In this document: positions 32,635 through 41,400 of the stretch, one piece after another | Position numbering within the stretch: the first letter of the stretch is position 1 | Layout: every line of letters begins with the position of its first letter | DNA from: Sarcodiotheca gaudichaudii | Taxonomy: Eukaryota; Rhodophyta; Florideophyceae; Gigartinales; Solieriaceae | NCBI GenBank assembly: GCA_032355985.1 | Contig: JAUKVZ010000004.1 | Coordinates: 233,512-297,511 of the forward strand | Direction: 5' to 3' | Length of the DNA: 64,000 bases | Notes under the pieces: model-generated | What the model was told of the DNA's origin: nothing | The model's input: the letters and a program-made list of their open reading frames with translations, nothing else | Database searches by the model: none | Made by a program: the position numbers and the translations under genes

Positions 32635-35388
32635 CTATGGGCAGGCGCCCCAGGAGCCGACCAATGTGGCGAGGTCTGCGGCGCCGATGTTGTTGTCGCC
32701 GTTGGTGTCGAGGTGTTCGTTGGCGCTGGTGGTTGGTCCCCAGGAGCCGATGAGTGTGGCGAGGTCCGCCGCGGTGACGGCGCCGGAGTAGTCGGCGTCG
32801 CCTGCGCAGAAGGGGGCGACTTTGAGGTGGACTTCATTGGGGAGGTAGGTGATGCGCCAGCCGAGAGATTCGGGGAGGTCTGGGAGGCCGGTGTTTGCGA
32901 ACGCATCGCCGAGCATTGTTCCGGCGCGGAGGATGAAGAACTCGTCATCGAGCGCGGGCGTGAAGCCGGCCTCGAAGCTGGTGAAGAATCCGGTGTTGTT
33001 GAGGTCGATGTAGCCGCCGACATCGAAGAGGGGCGAGGCTGCGCCGCGGGCTCGTGATGCGGGCGGCTTGAGGGTGGGCCTGAGGCCGACGGCGTCCTGG
33101 ATGTTTCCGGTGACGATGTATTCGCCATAGAGCGAGAGGGGCGTTGTGAGGTTGCCGTCGAAGATGGCGTAGGTGTCGGTGTGAGGGGATGCGTTCGTGA
33201 GTTCGATGGAGGGGGAGGCGATGGTGGCGCCGTCTTCCATATCGAGGTCGAGTTCAATCGCCTTGAAAGGGCCGTCTGCGACCCACTCTGTTCCCTTGCC
33301 GGTGAGCGCAACCACGCTGTACTGAGCGCCCTTCAGATCGACGGCGCCCGATTTAATTCGAGCGCCATCTCTCACTCGGATTCCAATTCCATCACTGAAA
33401 GACTGAGCAATCGCTGAGAACTCGCCTTCAACATCAAGCGATGAATCAGCGCCTTGGATGAGAAGTGAAGCAATTCCAGAGTCGCGCGCCGTGAATTGGC
33501 TGAATGAGGAGCCCTCGACCCTTGCTCCATCCAGGATATGAAGGGATGCAATTGTCTTAGCGCCACCCGAGACACCGACGCCGCCGGGAACGACGACTTT
33601 CGTGCCGACATCTGACACGGTGATTCTGGAGAAGAACGGGGAGCCGGAGACAAGCAGGGCGGTCGCGCTGGCGTTTGCGCCTCCGAAGATTGTGATCGCA
33701 CCTTCAATGGAGCGCAAGCTTGCGTTTGGAAGAATGAGCTCGCCATTTGAGATTCCGATGGAGCCGGTCACGAATGTGTCACATTCGAATCCGAGGGTTG
33801 AGATGGGATCATCATCACTGGTGAGTGTCAGTGTGTTTCCACCCATGTCGACGGTGGGGGCGCTGTAGAACGCGCGCGGGGCAAGGCTGTCCACCGTCAC
33901 GTCGGAAGACAATTGGGGGGCGAAGTTGCCCGAGGGGAGGAATCTCAGTGACTGTCCCGGACCGGGCGCTCCCTGGCTCCAGCTTGCGGGGTCGCTTGCG
34001 TCGGCGGCGCCGCCGATGCCGATCCAGTCGTTGAAGACGACGCCTGAAGGAGGCGCTTCGCTGATGCCTCGGGCGCATGATTCAAGCGCTTCGGGGAACG
34101 CGATTCTTGTTGTGAGGGAGAAGAGCGCTCCATCATCGTCGTACATTTCGAGCGCCATTTCGTCGCGACGAAAGACGGTTGATGGATCGACGTAGCCATT
34201 GGCGTCGGGCGGGGATTCTCCCGGGGCCATGCCCGTGATGGTGAGTTGTCCGAGGAACACTTCGTATACGTTCAGATCGGAGTTGAACACGCTCTGGCTG
34301 AGCGCATCTGTGTGATCTGTATCCCACCATGCGCCGCTGAAGTATCGATCGTCAAACTCGAATGTTGATGAGGTCTCAACGTGCGGATCGAGGGTGTCGG
34401 ATCCCATGCCGACGTAGGAGTCGTACTCCAGTCCGGGGTTGGCGATGAAGTCTGCGGGATCTGGCGGGAGGTCGCCTCCGGCGGGATGCTGGTAGTACTC
34501 GGCGCCTGGGTGTGTTGTGGTGTCGATTTCGATGCCTGGGAAACGGTCGGGGCGCGCGTATCCGAGAACGCTCTGGGGGCCAAAGAACTGCGCGAGGAGG
34601 TGGAATGTTCGGGTGTTCGCTGGGATTGATCCGGGGTAATCCGTCTCAATTTCCTTCAGGGCGATTCGTTCGATTTCCGCTGTTCCTCCTCCGCCACCAT
34701 CATCGGGCGGGCTCGAAAAGGTTGGAAAGTCGACGGTGACAAGGTCATGGCTGGGGTCGCTGAGAATCAAGCTGAGCGGACCATCGAAGACACTGGCGGG
34801 ATCGACGAGATCGTTCCCGTCCGGCGGAGATGCGCCGGGCGTCATGCCGCTGATCGTGAACTGGCCGAGGAATGTCTCGTACTTGCCGGACGCGGGGTTC
34901 AAGACACCTTCACCCTGTCGGTCCAGCGGGGCGCCGTCGTTCCATTCGCCCGTGACAGTACTTGTCGTGATCGCGAGCATGAGACCGATCATGTCCGGAT
35001 CGTCTGTGATCAGGCCGATGCCCACGTAGGAATGGAACTCGAGTTCGGGGACGAACTCAAAGAGGGCGGAGACGGGCGGAAGGAAAGTGCCCGCAACGTG
35101 TTGATAGATGGCGGCGCCGGGATGCGCCGTTGAATTGATCGAGAATGAGCCACCCGATTGGTTTCCGGCTACGACCACGGCGAATTGCGGCGTGCTGAAC
35201 TCCGCGAAGAGGTGGAACGTGCGCGCGTCGGCGGGGATGCCGGCGGGGTAGGTGGGGAAGATCTCGCGGAGGATGAGGCGCTCGATGTTGGCGTTTGCCG
35301 TGGCGGCGCAGGCGAGGAGGGTGAGGGCGCTGATGGTCAGGGTGCGCGTGATGATGCGCGTGCGGCTTGGCCGGACGTTGTGGCGCAT
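32635..35388 (-). CDS. large secreted protein, three-member paralogous family (member 2), dockerin-like module
   Basis: A protein of 917 residues. The start at 35388 has GAGGAG about 8 bases upstream. A signal peptide (LTLLACAATANA) is followed by the first ~200-residue module (IERLILREIFPTYPAGIPAD) and a second, more diverged copy (IERIALKEIETDYPGSIPAN). Then come the NDWIGIGGAADASDPASW region and long beta-rich sequence. The C-terminal dockerin-like module is almost the same as in member 1, even at DNA level, while the remainder is much less similar. It is probably the first gene of a two-gene unit with member 1. No catalytic motif seen; a surface structure or adhesion role is a guess. Confidence 0.82.
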   Translation of the reverse strand: MRHNVRPSRTRIITRTLTISALTLLACAATANANIERLILREIFPTYPAGIPADARTFHLFAEFSTPQFAVVVAGNQSGGSFSINSTAHPGAAIYQHVAGTFLPPVSALFEFVPELEFHSYVGIGLITDDPDMIGLMLAITTSTVTGEWNDGAPLDRQGEGVLNPASGKYETFLGQFTISGMTPGASPPDGNDLVDPASVFDGPLSLILSDPSHDLVTVDFPTFSSPPDDGGGGGTAEIERIALKEIETDYPGSIPANTRTFHLLAQFFGPQSVLGYARPDRFPGIEIDTTTHPGAEYYQHPAGGDLPPDPADFIANPGLEYDSYVGMGSDTLDPHVETSSTFEFDDRYFSGAWWDTDHTDALSQSVFNSDLNVYEVFLGQLTITGMAPGESPPDANGYVDPSTVFRRDEMALEMYDDDGALFSLTTRIAFPEALESCARGISEAPPSGVVFNDWIGIGGAADASDPASWSQGAPGPGQSLRFLPSGNFAPQLSSDVTVDSLAPRAFYSAPTVDMGGNTLTLTSDDDPISTLGFECDTFVTGSIGISNGELILPNASLRSIEGAITIFGGANASATALLVSGSPFFSRITVSDVGTKVVVPGGVGVSGGAKTIASLHILDGARVEGSSFSQFTARDSGIASLLIQGADSSLDVEGEFSAIAQSFSDGIGIRVRDGARIKSGAVDLKGAQYSVVALTGKGTEWVADGPFKAIELDLDMEDGATIASPSIELTNASPHTDTYAIFDGNLTTPLSLYGEYIVTGNIQDAVGLRPTLKPPASRARGAASPLFDVGGYIDLNNTGFFTSFEAGFTPALDDEFFILRAGTMLGDAFANTGLPDLPESLGWRITYLPNEVHLKVAPFCAGDADYSGAVTAADLATLIGSWGPTTSANEHLDTNGDNNIGAADLATLVGSWGACP

Positions 35389-35610
35389 GCGATGGCTCCT
35401 CGGGATATCTGCCTGGGATGTCCGCTCGGGCCCACGACGCCCTCGCGGGGGGGCGAGAGTTCCACCTTGTTCATTGTAAATGGGTGTCGAGCGCTCTCTA
35501 TGCGGAATCCGCAGAAAGGGCTGTTTGCGGCTTGTTATGGGCGATCGGTGGCTGTCGGGGGTGGTTCGTGACAGCGATGGGCGCGTGTGAGGGGCGGTTG
35601 CGCCGGTTGG

Positions 35611-38400
35611 TCAGGGGCAGGAGCCCCAGCGGCCGATGAGTTCGGCGAGGTCTGCGGTGTCGACGAAGCCGTCCATCGTGAAATCGAACAATGCGTTGGA
35701 TTCATCGACGGGCCCAAGGCTTCCGAGGAGGGAAGCGAGGTCCCGGGCCTCGAGGGCGCCGTCGTAATCGGCGTCGCCCTGGCAGATGGGGACGACATGC
35801 AGGAGCACTTCATTCGGCTGGTATTCGATGCGCCAACCGAGTTCGGGGTGACCGGCATCGGCGAGATTGGGCGGATTGATGTCTGCGAATTCCCCGTAGA
35901 TTGTTGATGCGGAGAGCAGGATGAATGTGTCGCCGATGGTCGGCTCGTGTGATTCGGCGAGGGTTGGTTCAAGTGTGAATCCTCGCAGATTGATGGCGTC
36001 CTGAATGATGATGCGCGCCGGATTGACGCCGCGTGTATCCGGGGAATCAAGTGGCATGCGAAATGTCGCCATGCCCGTCAGGCTTCCATTGATGTGGAAC
36101 CGGCCACTGAGCGCGCTGTCGATGTAGCCATTTCCGATGTACACGTTTCCATCGAGCACGGCGCTGGGTTCGGCGTGGATCTGCACGCCGCCGAGGAAGA
36201 GCACGGGCGCACGGATGGCGGCGCCGTCTTCGATGTGGATTTGCATCTCGGACGCCGAGAAGTGTTTGTCGGCGATCCACTGAGTGTCTTCTCCGATGAG
36301 TGTGAATCGGCGGGCTTCGGGATCTCTATCTGAATAGAGCGTTGTCCCCAACGATCGGACAGTGGCGCCATCTTCCAGATGCACATTGAAATTGAACTCG
36401 AAGAAACTCTCGGTGAGCAGAATCTCTTCTTCAAACTCGGCGATGGATCCTTCGCCTCTGAGTTCGTACCTGCCGTAGTTGCTAGCGCCCGCAGCATGAA
36501 GGCTGGCGCCATCGAGGACTCTGAGCACGGCGAACGAGCTGTGTGACGTACTGCTTGTTTGAATGAGGTCGCCCGCAAGATTCACATGAGCGCCGGCGCC
36601 TTCAATTTCCAATTGAGCAACGCCGAATTGCGGGTCGAGCGCCAAAGACTCTGCGATGAGCGTGGCGTCTTCGCCGACGTGGATTCCGACGTCGATGCTG
36701 AACTTCGGCGCGGAGGGCACGCGCACCTCTCCGTGATCGAAACCGACCACGCCGTACGCGGATCCGGAGCATCTGGAGTCTCTGTCAACGAAGACTTCGT
36801 CTTTCCCATCGAGGGTCAGGGTGTGCCCCTGAAGATCGACATCGAGCGACGTGAAGTAGCCGAGCACTGACAAGCCGTGGACGGCCATGTCACTCGACAT
36901 GTGAGCGTCAATCAGAACTGAATCAAGAAATCGGAGCTGATGCGAAGCGCCAGGCGCACCGAGGCTCCAGTTGTTGGGATCGGCGAGATCGGCGCCGGAG
37001 GCCGGGCCGATCCAGTCGTTCATTGTCACGCCTTCGATGGGTTGTGAGCCGACGAGGCACGCGCGGATTTCGCCGGGATCAGCCAGGTCTTCGACATTTG
37101 CTTCGTATATTGCGAGTTCCGCATCTCGAAACTCCACCGTCAAGCCGCCTTCGAAGATGTCGGCGGGATCGATGTCGCCTTCCGTGCCGGAGCGCATGGA
37201 TTCTTCCATGAGTCCGATGATGGTGAACTGGCCCAGGAAGGTCTCGTACAGTTCGCTCTCAGGATTGAGCGTTCCTTCGCCCTGCTCGTCGGTGTGGTTT
37301 TGATCCCACCAGGATCCCTGGAGTCTTGTGTCGGTGAACTCGAGGAACGAGTTTGTCACGGCATCCGGATCATCGATCGGGCGTCCGATGCCGACGTATG
37401 TGTCGAACTCGACGAGCGGGAACATCGCAATGGTCGCTGTGTCGGGCGGTGTGTCGGCGCCTTGGTCAGCCTGGAAGAAGTGTGCGCCGGGATGCGCTGT
37501 GAGATCGATGTCGATCGGTCGCAGGCGATACCCGCGCGCGGTTGTCACTCTCGCGTCCGGGTCATCGAATTGCGCAAAGAGGCGGAATGTGCGCGCGCCT
37601 TCGGGCATTCCGGCGGGGTATGGATCGGTGAATTCGCGCAGGATGAATTTTCGGAACGCCGTGTCGAAGGTCGGCTTGGGGCCGATGTCTTCGATGAACT
37701 CTGGCGCAGCGCCGGGTGACTTAAAGATGTAATCACTCTCCGCGCCATCGATGTGTTCGAGACCGAGGATCAACGCGCCGGCGAAGATGTCATCAGGGTT
37801 TAATTCGCCATTGATGTCGGGGGTGAGCGATTCGGGCGCGAGCCCTGTCAGCGTGAACTGTCCTAGGAACGTCTCATACTTTCCGGAGACGGGATTGAGA
37901 GCGCCTTCGCCTTGGCGATCTCCCGGGCCGATATCAAGCCAGCCGCCGAGCAAGCCTGTTGCAGTAAACAAAATCTCGGCGTCGCTCGATGAGAAAACCT
38001 GGGTTTCGTCGATCTGATTTCCAATGCCGACATATGTGTCGAACTCGACATCCGGGAAGAACTGAAAGAGCACTGAGCTGGGAGGGAAGTCTCCGCCGAG
38101 GGGCGACTGCTGAAAGAACATCGCGCCGGGATGCTGAACGTTATTGATGGTGAACGAGGGATTCGGTTCTTCGCCTGAGTGTGCGCGTATGACCGCGAGT
38201 TCATCGGATCCAAACTCGGCGAAGAGGTGAAATCTTCGCGCATCAGCGGGGACGCCGGCGGGGGGCGTCGCGATCACCTCGCGGACGATGAGTCGTTCAA
38301 GCTGTGCGTTTGCGGATGTGCATGGACCGATGGCCGCGGCTGCTATCAGAAGGACGATTGATCTCTGGGCGACAATCGGGGCGGCATGGCTCTGGGGCAT
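35611..38400 (-). CDS. large secreted protein, three-member paralogous family (member 3), dockerin-like module
   Basis: A protein of 929 residues with GGAGG 7 bases upstream. After a signal peptide (IGPCTSANA) the ~200-residue module appears twice: LERLIVREVIATPPAGVPAD and, after a linker, RKFILREFTDPYPAGMPEGA. The central MNDWIGPASGADLADPNNWS segment and a long beta-rich region follow. The dockerin-like module (CQGDADYDGALEARDLASLL ... RWGSCP) is more diverged from members 1 and 2 than those are from each other. About 220 bases separate it from member 2, with no gene in between. Function unknown. Confidence 0.82.
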   Translation of the reverse strand: MPQSHAAPIVAQRSIVLLIAAAAIGPCTSANAQLERLIVREVIATPPAGVPADARRFHLFAEFGSDELAVIRAHSGEEPNPSFTINNVQHPGAMFFQQSPLGGDFPPSSVLFQFFPDVEFDTYVGIGNQIDETQVFSSSDAEILFTATGLLGGWLDIGPGDRQGEGALNPVSGKYETFLGQFTLTGLAPESLTPDINGELNPDDIFAGALILGLEHIDGAESDYIFKSPGAAPEFIEDIGPKPTFDTAFRKFILREFTDPYPAGMPEGARTFRLFAQFDDPDARVTTARGYRLRPIDIDLTAHPGAHFFQADQGADTPPDTATIAMFPLVEFDTYVGIGRPIDDPDAVTNSFLEFTDTRLQGSWWDQNHTDEQGEGTLNPESELYETFLGQFTIIGLMEESMRSGTEGDIDPADIFEGGLTVEFRDAELAIYEANVEDLADPGEIRACLVGSQPIEGVTMNDWIGPASGADLADPNNWSLGAPGASHQLRFLDSVLIDAHMSSDMAVHGLSVLGYFTSLDVDLQGHTLTLDGKDEVFVDRDSRCSGSAYGVVGFDHGEVRVPSAPKFSIDVGIHVGEDATLIAESLALDPQFGVAQLEIEGAGAHVNLAGDLIQTSSTSHSSFAVLRVLDGASLHAAGASNYGRYELRGEGSIAEFEEEILLTESFFEFNFNVHLEDGATVRSLGTTLYSDRDPEARRFTLIGEDTQWIADKHFSASEMQIHIEDGAAIRAPVLFLGGVQIHAEPSAVLDGNVYIGNGYIDSALSGRFHINGSLTGMATFRMPLDSPDTRGVNPARIIIQDAINLRGFTLEPTLAESHEPTIGDTFILLSASTIYGEFADINPPNLADAGHPELGWRIEYQPNEVLLHVVPICQGDADYDGALEARDLASLLGSLGPVDESNALFDFTMDGFVDTADLAELIGRWGSCP

Positions 38401-38574
38401 CGTTCATCCTCCCTGGTGCGCGCACTTAGCGGCGCGGCCGTCCATTTTGGCGGGCTGTTGTCGTCCTTGAGATCGGCAATTTGCCGCCTTCGGGCGTTCT
38501 TTAGGCCAACTGCCCGAACACTCTCAATCTTCGCATGCGCACGTCAGGAGTTCCCTCATGAAGGGAATTGGCGA

Positions 38575-40593
38575 TCAGGGGCATGGTCCCCAGCGGCCGA
38601 TGAGTTCGGCGAGGTCGTCTGCGCCGACTCCGTTGTCGAAGAAGTCTGCGGGCACGCCTGTTTGTCCCCAGAAACCCACGAGTTCGGCGAGGTCTGCTGA
38701 GCCTATGGCGCCGTCGCCGTCGAGATCCCAGGGGCAGGGTTCGGTGGTGCGCACGAGGATGGCGGGTTCGAGTGGGCCGAGTGTGACTTCGGTGAGTGGT
38801 GTGTAGATGGCCTGGCCGTCGCCGCCGACGATTTCGTGGAGGCCGCCGGTCATAGAGAGGGACCAGAGTTCTTCTTCGAGATCGATGGTGATGGGTTGTG
38901 CGCTGTTGTTGAAGAGGACCCAGCCGCGCTGGAACTCGCGTGAAAGAAGCGCGGGGTCGCGCGGGTCTGCGAGATCATTGAAGCTTATGACTTCGATGAT
39001 TGCGTCGCCGAGCTGCACATCCCATTCGGGAAGGTAGACGACATCGTTGAGGAAGTTGTCCGTCTGTGTGTAGAAGAAGACGCCATCTCCTGAGACGAGC
39101 AGATAGAGAGCGAATGTGCGCATGCGGCCGAGAAGGTTGGCGACGTTGACGCCTGAATCGAGCAGGATCATGCGGCCTTTTGCGCGCAGGTCGAAGACGG
39201 CCTGCATGCCCTGGCCGGTGTTGGACTGGAGTTCGGGTGAGGCTCTGTTGTTGCCGATGGCGAAGAACTCGACCTCGCCGATGTCGACGATGTCGGTGAA
39301 GGTGTCGAAGCTGGCGGGATCGACGACGGTGAAGAGGCCGTTGATGGAGACGAGGGCTGTCGGGTGTGCAGCCTTGATTGCCGAGAGGAGTTGGATCATC
39401 TGGTCGCGAATGATTGTGTCGCCGGGCGCATAGTTGAGCGGTTCACCGGTGGCGGCCCAGAAGAGATCCATTGAGTCGAAGGTGAAGTCGAGGCGGATGC
39501 CGTCGTAGCCGATGGCGAGCGCGTCGGTGAGTCGCTGGATGGTCTGGTTCATCCAGATGGGGTTGTTTGGCCAGATGTAGGTGGAGCCGAAGGAGCGCAT
39601 CTGGATGCGGTTGTTGATGTCGCCGCGTTGGTAGGCGCCCTGGCGTGGTTCGGTGACACTCGGGTCCGTGTCGAGAACAATGCGATAGTTGTAGAGGAAG
39701 TCGGCGATGGGGGAGTTGAGCGTGCCGGTGTAGACCTTCGAGCCGTCGAGGAGTGTGGTCAGCGTGTCGAAGTGGAAGCGCTCGTTGAAGCTGTATGTGT
39801 GGCTGTTGTCGAGATCGGCGTCGATGCGCAGGTCGGCGGGATCTTCGGGGCAGTCGCCGTAGCAGCGGACGTGCATGTCGCCGTCGGTGTGGATGTATCC
39901 GGCGGCGAGCGTTGTCGTGGCGGTTGGGTCGATTGTGACGGGCCAGGAGTAATCGACGAGGCTGCCATCGCCGAGGCGGGAGCGCACGCGATAGTGGCGG
40001 TTCGGGTCAACGACGGGATCGGTGATCGTGTAGATCTTCGCGCCGTATTCGTTGATCGGAGCGCCGAGTTGTGTCCACGGGCCGGTGTCGCTGGGCGCGT
40101 GTTCGACGATGTACTCGATGACGCCGGGCGGGACGTAGGTGAAGTTGAGGAGTCGCGCGCGGGAGTCCTGGCGGAACCAGATCTTCGTGACGCCGTCATC
40201 GACGACGGGGACGAGGCAGGCGGGCTCGGCGGAGTGGATGAAGATGGACTCGTGGATGTCGCTGGGGCGGTAGCGATCATCGCCGATGGCGACGGTCATG
40301 GCGTCCCAGTGCGCAAGGGCGGTGACACTGGGATTGATGGCTTTGAGTGAGCCGACGGGTCCGGGGAAGTTGTAGCCGTGGCCATCGAGGCCTGCTGCGA
40401 CGGCGTAGCGCGAGGCCATGGCTTCGAACTCGGTCTGCGTAAACCAGAGGCCGTGGTTGGGTCGCTGGCGCACGACGAGCGAGAAAATCTGCGCGGTCTG
40501 CAGGTTCTTGTCGAAGACGGCGGGATCAGGCGGCGGCGTCGCGATCGCGCCTGCTGATGTGACGACGCTCGCCAGAAGCGTGGTGGTCAGCAT
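38575..40593 (-). CDS. secreted putative glycoside hydrolase-like (beta/alpha)8 protein with dockerin-like module
   Basis: A protein of 672 residues. The start MLTTTLLA (40593) has GGAGAG at 6-7 bases; an upstream ATG exists at 40638. A signal peptide is followed by a domain with a fibronectin-like insert (VIEYIVEHAPSDTGPW, RHYRVRSRLGDG) and then a barrel-like part: YIWPNNPIWMNQTIQRLTDA, GYDGIRLDFTFDSMDLFWAA, and HPTALVSINGLF. An Asp at the end of a strand (GIRLDF) is typical of catalytic residues in GH-like barrels, resembling putative glycosidases of the GHL type. The dockerin-like end runs from CPWDLDGDGAIG to RWGPCP. Substrate unknown. Confidence 0.7.
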   Translation of the reverse strand: MLTTTLLASVVTSAGAIATPPPDPAVFDKNLQTAQIFSLVVRQRPNHGLWFTQTEFEAMASRYAVAAGLDGHGYNFPGPVGSLKAINPSVTALAHWDAMTVAIGDDRYRPSDIHESIFIHSAEPACLVPVVDDGVTKIWFRQDSRARLLNFTYVPPGVIEYIVEHAPSDTGPWTQLGAPINEYGAKIYTITDPVVDPNRHYRVRSRLGDGSLVDYSWPVTIDPTATTTLAAGYIHTDGDMHVRCYGDCPEDPADLRIDADLDNSHTYSFNERFHFDTLTTLLDGSKVYTGTLNSPIADFLYNYRIVLDTDPSVTEPRQGAYQRGDINNRIQMRSFGSTYIWPNNPIWMNQTIQRLTDALAIGYDGIRLDFTFDSMDLFWAATGEPLNYAPGDTIIRDQMIQLLSAIKAAHPTALVSINGLFTVVDPASFDTFTDIVDIGEVEFFAIGNNRASPELQSNTGQGMQAVFDLRAKGRMILLDSGVNVANLLGRMRTFALYLLVSGDGVFFYTQTDNFLNDVVYLPEWDVQLGDAIIEVISFNDLADPRDPALLSREFQRGWVLFNNSAQPITIDLEEELWSLSMTGGLHEIVGGDGQAIYTPLTEVTLGPLEPAILVRTTEPCPWDLDGDGAIGSADLAELVGFWGQTGVPADFFDNGVGADDLAELIGRWGPCP

Positions 40594-40692
40594 GGTTGTC
40601 TCTCCGGTTCCAGTTAAGAGGATACGCGCGCGAGGCACGGAACCGGAAGCGTGTTTTTGGGAATCGCGGCTGAGCGTGTATGGGGGCGGAAA

Positions 40693-41400
40693 CTACGGGC
40701 AGGGTCCCCAGCGGCCGATGAGTTCGGCGAGGTCGTCGGCGCCGACGGCGTTGTCGAAGAAGTCTGCGGGCACGCCTGATTGTCCCCAGAAGCCGACGAG
40801 TTCGGCGAGGTCTGCGCTGCCTACGGCGCCGTCGCCATCGAGATCCCAGGGGCAGGCGGGGGTTGAGAAGTAGATCGTGAGCACGGCGCTTTGCAGTTGG
40901 CCGGTGTCGAAGGCTGCGACGTCGGCGATGGTGAGGTTCCATGCGCCGTTTGGGTTTGTGCCGTCGAATACGCTGAATGCATCCTGCGGCTGGATGGCGC
41001 CGGCGAGGGCGGGCGTTACGCCGGGCGTGCACTGGGGTGTGGGCAGTGCGCTGCCGAGATCGGTGAAGACGGCGTTGATGTCGTCGCCGCCGCAGCCGTA
41101 GGACCATGTGCCGGTGGCGATCTGGTCGATGATCGTTGCGCTGTTGAGTGTCGGCGCATGTTCGAGTGATACAACGAGGTCGCCGATCCAATCGTGTTCG
41201 ATATTGAGCAGCAGTTCGACCTTGTCGATGGTGGCGCCTGCGGGGACGGTGATATTGAAGGCGCCGATGGGCGCGGGGGAGGCGTCGCCATCGGTGATCG
41301 CGATGGGGCCGGTGATGGTGGCGATTTCGCTATCTGCGACGGCAAGCGGCGCGAGCGCGGCGGCTGTGATGAGGGTGATGAGTGTCTTAGCGTGCGGCAT
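40693..41400 (-). CDS. secreted proprotein-convertase P-domain protein with dockerin-like module
   Basis: A protein of 235 residues. Signal peptide, then a P/Homo-B domain: VELLLNIEHDWIGDLVVSLE, FDGTNPNGAWNLTIADVAAF, and DTGQLQSAVLTIYF, in the order and spacing of the convertase P-domain. No protease domain is attached. The dockerin-like module follows (CPWDLDGDGAVGSADLAELV to RWGPCP), nearly identical at DNA level to that of the next gene. The start lies inside the end of the alpha/beta-hydrolase gene (14-base overlap), with GGAGA about 9 bases upstream, so translation is coupled. Confidence 0.85.
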   Translation of the reverse strand: MPHAKTLITLITAAALAPLAVADSEIATITGPIAITDGDASPAPIGAFNITVPAGATIDKVELLLNIEHDWIGDLVVSLEHAPTLNSATIIDQIATGTWSYGCGGDDINAVFTDLGSALPTPQCTPGVTPALAGAIQPQDAFSVFDGTNPNGAWNLTIADVAAFDTGQLQSAVLTIYFSTPACPWDLDGDGAVGSADLAELVGFWGQSGVPADFFDNAVGADDLAELIGRWGPCP

